Position numbers and translations under genes: made by a program. From the NCBI GenBank assembly GCA_036555425.1, contig DATBLL010000020.1, forward strand, positions 1 through 14,130: 14,130 nt of DNA. Direction: 5' to 3'. The notes beneath the pieces are model-generated. The model was not told where the DNA came from. It saw nothing but the letters and a program-made list of their open reading frames with translations, and did not search any database. Of this stretch, positions 13,065 to 14,130 are shown one piece after another (position 1 is the stretch's first letter; each line of letters opens with the position of its first letter). The DNA comes from SBBV01 sp036555425. GTDB taxonomy: Bacteria; Pseudomonadota; Alphaproteobacteria; Bin65.

Positions 13065-13082
13065 CCCCGTAACGCTACGGGG
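13065..13082. terminator. possible shared terminator hairpin between convergent genes
   Basis: CCCCGTA (13065-13071) and TACGGGG (13076-13082) form a perfect 7-bp stem around ACGC. It lies between the convergent FemAB-like and methyltransferase genes and overlaps the methyltransferase stop codon. No T-run is present on either side, so termination activity is uncertain. Confidence 0.3.
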
Positions 13083-13893
13083 CGCGCGACAGCACGAGGA
13101 TGTCGTTCTCGGGCGTGGCAATGCCGGGCTCCTGATCCGAACGGACGAGATCGGCGATGGCCAGCCCGTGGTCGGCGGCGGCCTTGTGCCAATCGGCCAG
13201 CGACCGGACGCGCTTGTTGACCCTGTTCTTGTCCGCCATCGATGCGGCCTGTTCGTTCCAGGACTCGAAGTGGTCGCTGCCGTGGAATTGCACGTTGCGC
13301 GTTTCGGTTCCGAAGTCGCCGCCGACGATCACGATGCCGCCCGACGCAAGCACGCCGGCGAGGTTGCCCACGGCCCGGTGCCACCGATCGTCGTCGATGA
13401 TGTGGAACATGACGCCGATCGCCGAAATGAGATCGAAGCGCTCGCCGGAGAGATCGAAGCGACTGTCTGAGACGTCAAGCGCGTGGATCGCGACCGCCGC
13501 ATCACCCGCGTACTTCTCTCGCAGACGATCGGCCATCTGCGGCGCCAACTCGACGCCGACGACGCGGGCGACGCGGAAGACCTGCCGGAAGAAGTCGATC
13601 CAGTGGCCGGTTCCCGAGCCGATGTCGAGCAGCCGTCTTCCGCTCCGCTCCTGGACGAAGCGCCAGACCGCAGCGGTCATGCCGCCCACAGGTTCCCGGC
13701 GCAGCATGGCGCGGATGATCGAGTTCTCGGTCGCGTTGTAGTGGAAACGGCTCTCGACTTCCGTCCCCGCGCCGACGGTGATCCAGTCGCCCGCCGGGCC
13801 GCGCAGCTGCGCCTTGTAGTAGCTGGTCCAATAGGCCCGCGCGTCATAGGCCAGCTCGACGCCGCCATTGTGCCGCTCGCTGATTCCCCGCAT
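13075..13893 (-). CDS. class I SAM-dependent methyltransferase
   Basis: This 272-aa protein has an N-terminal aromatic-rich segment (YDARAYWTSYYKAQLRG, 16-32) and then a SAM-binding core: motif I LLDIGSGTGHWIDFF (88-102), the acidic ribose ligand E115 in VVGVELAPQM, LDVSDSRF (129-136), FDLISAIGVMFHI (153-165) and GNLAGVLASGGIVIVGG (176-192). The pattern is that of the Methyltransf_11/25 group acting on small molecules; its substrate is not evident. It is not closely similar to the methyltransferase at 9520-10332 outside the core motifs. The ATG at 13893 has AGAGGG about 8 nt upstream on the minus strand. The 237 nt upstream to the window edge contain no gene I can support. It converges on the FemAB-like gene. 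Confidence 0.92.
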   Translation of the reverse strand: MRGISERHNGGVELAYDARAYWTSYYKAQLRGPAGDWITVGAGTEVESRFHYNATENSIIRAMLRREPVGGMTAAVWRFVQERSGRRLLDIGSGTGHWIDFFRQVFRVARVVGVELAPQMADRLREKYAGDAAVAIHALDVSDSRFDLSGERFDLISAIGVMFHIIDDDRWHRAVGNLAGVLASGGIVIVGGDFGTETRNVQFHGSDHFESWNEQAASMADKNRVNKRVRSLADWHKAAADHGLAIADLVRSDQEPGIATPENDILVLSRAP

Positions 13894-14130
13894 GGAACAC
13901 CCTCTTTGATGCTTGCGACCAAACCGGCCAGGGGGTGTCGATCAGATTTCCGTCGCCACACCGGGAAGCCGAGCCGATCCCCTCATTCAGAGGCATTCTT
14001 GGTCAAGAAAGCGTTAAAGCGCGCAAGACGACGACGCCAGCATCCGTCGACTTCGAAACCACGAGCCGATCATTAGGCCGGGCGCAGTCGGCCGCCGTCG
14101 GCGTTAGCAAAGGCTTAGGCATTTGGCCGC

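Noticed and set aside
13483..14076. Plus-strand frame over the last methyltransferase
   Set aside because: Antisense to a gene with clear SAM-binding motifs; the translation is domain-free and Arg/Ala/Asp-rich.

Overview
The window is GC-rich DNA from a bacterial chromosome, with strong G/C preference at third codon positions and long open antisense frames over real genes. An alphaproteobacterium is the best guess. This rests on a long (about 1260 aa) AdoCbl-dependent NrdJ with a C-terminal TSCPD and Cys-rich tail, a FemAB-like (DUF482) protein, Flp-type pilins and the codon bias. It is an inference; the sequence gives no species-level marker. No rRNA, tRNA, CRISPR array, transposase or phage gene was seen.

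Layout. Positions 1-629 hold the 3' part of an isochorismatase-family cysteine hydrolase (+). It converges on two small Flp-type pilin genes on the minus strand: a canonical one at 695-880 and, just upstream, a 58-aa pilin-like gene at 920-1096. An AT-rich, palindrome-rich segment (about 1139-1260) lies upstream of the pilins and probably carries their promoter. After a gene-free stretch with strong hairpins comes a 10-TM EamA/DMT transporter (1616-2536, TTG start).

The centre is class II ribonucleotide reductase nrdJ (2933-6709). Its upstream region has a perfect DnaA 9-mer, two NrdR-like boxes about 33 bp apart lying over a TTGACA promoter, and a leader of about 200 nt. A small degenerate GIY-YIG-like gene (6733-7191) follows 23 nt after nrdJ, and the pair ends at a cluster of three hairpins, the last a clear intrinsic terminator (7244-7278).

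Next is a metabolic cluster. A RidA-family gene (7418-7888, +) converges on a 2-oxoglutarate/Fe(II) dioxygenase of the isopenicillin N synthase type (7909-8910, -). The dioxygenase is divergent from a second RidA paralogue (9028-9495, +), which is followed at 24 nt by a class I SAM methyltransferase (9520-10332, +). RidA proteins hydrolyse reactive imines/enamines, so these genes may serve one small-molecule pathway, but no substrate can be read from the sequence.

A 572-nt stretch without a confident gene leads to a PlsC-type acyltransferase (10905-11729), whose promoter carries a 16-bp near-perfect palindrome that looks like a repressor operator. A very long hairpin (11737-11795) separates it from a FemAB-like/DUF482 gene (11865-13052). 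A second SAM methyltransferase (13075-13893, -) converges on that gene, and the last 237 nt are its upstream region.

Most of the window is ordinary housekeeping and accessory metabolism. The items most worth checking are the NrdR/DnaA-like control region of nrdJ, the nrdJ-linked degenerate GIY-YIG protein, the second mini-pilin lacking the usual cleavage-site Gly, the RidA-dioxygenase-RidA arrangement, and the long intercistronic hairpin.
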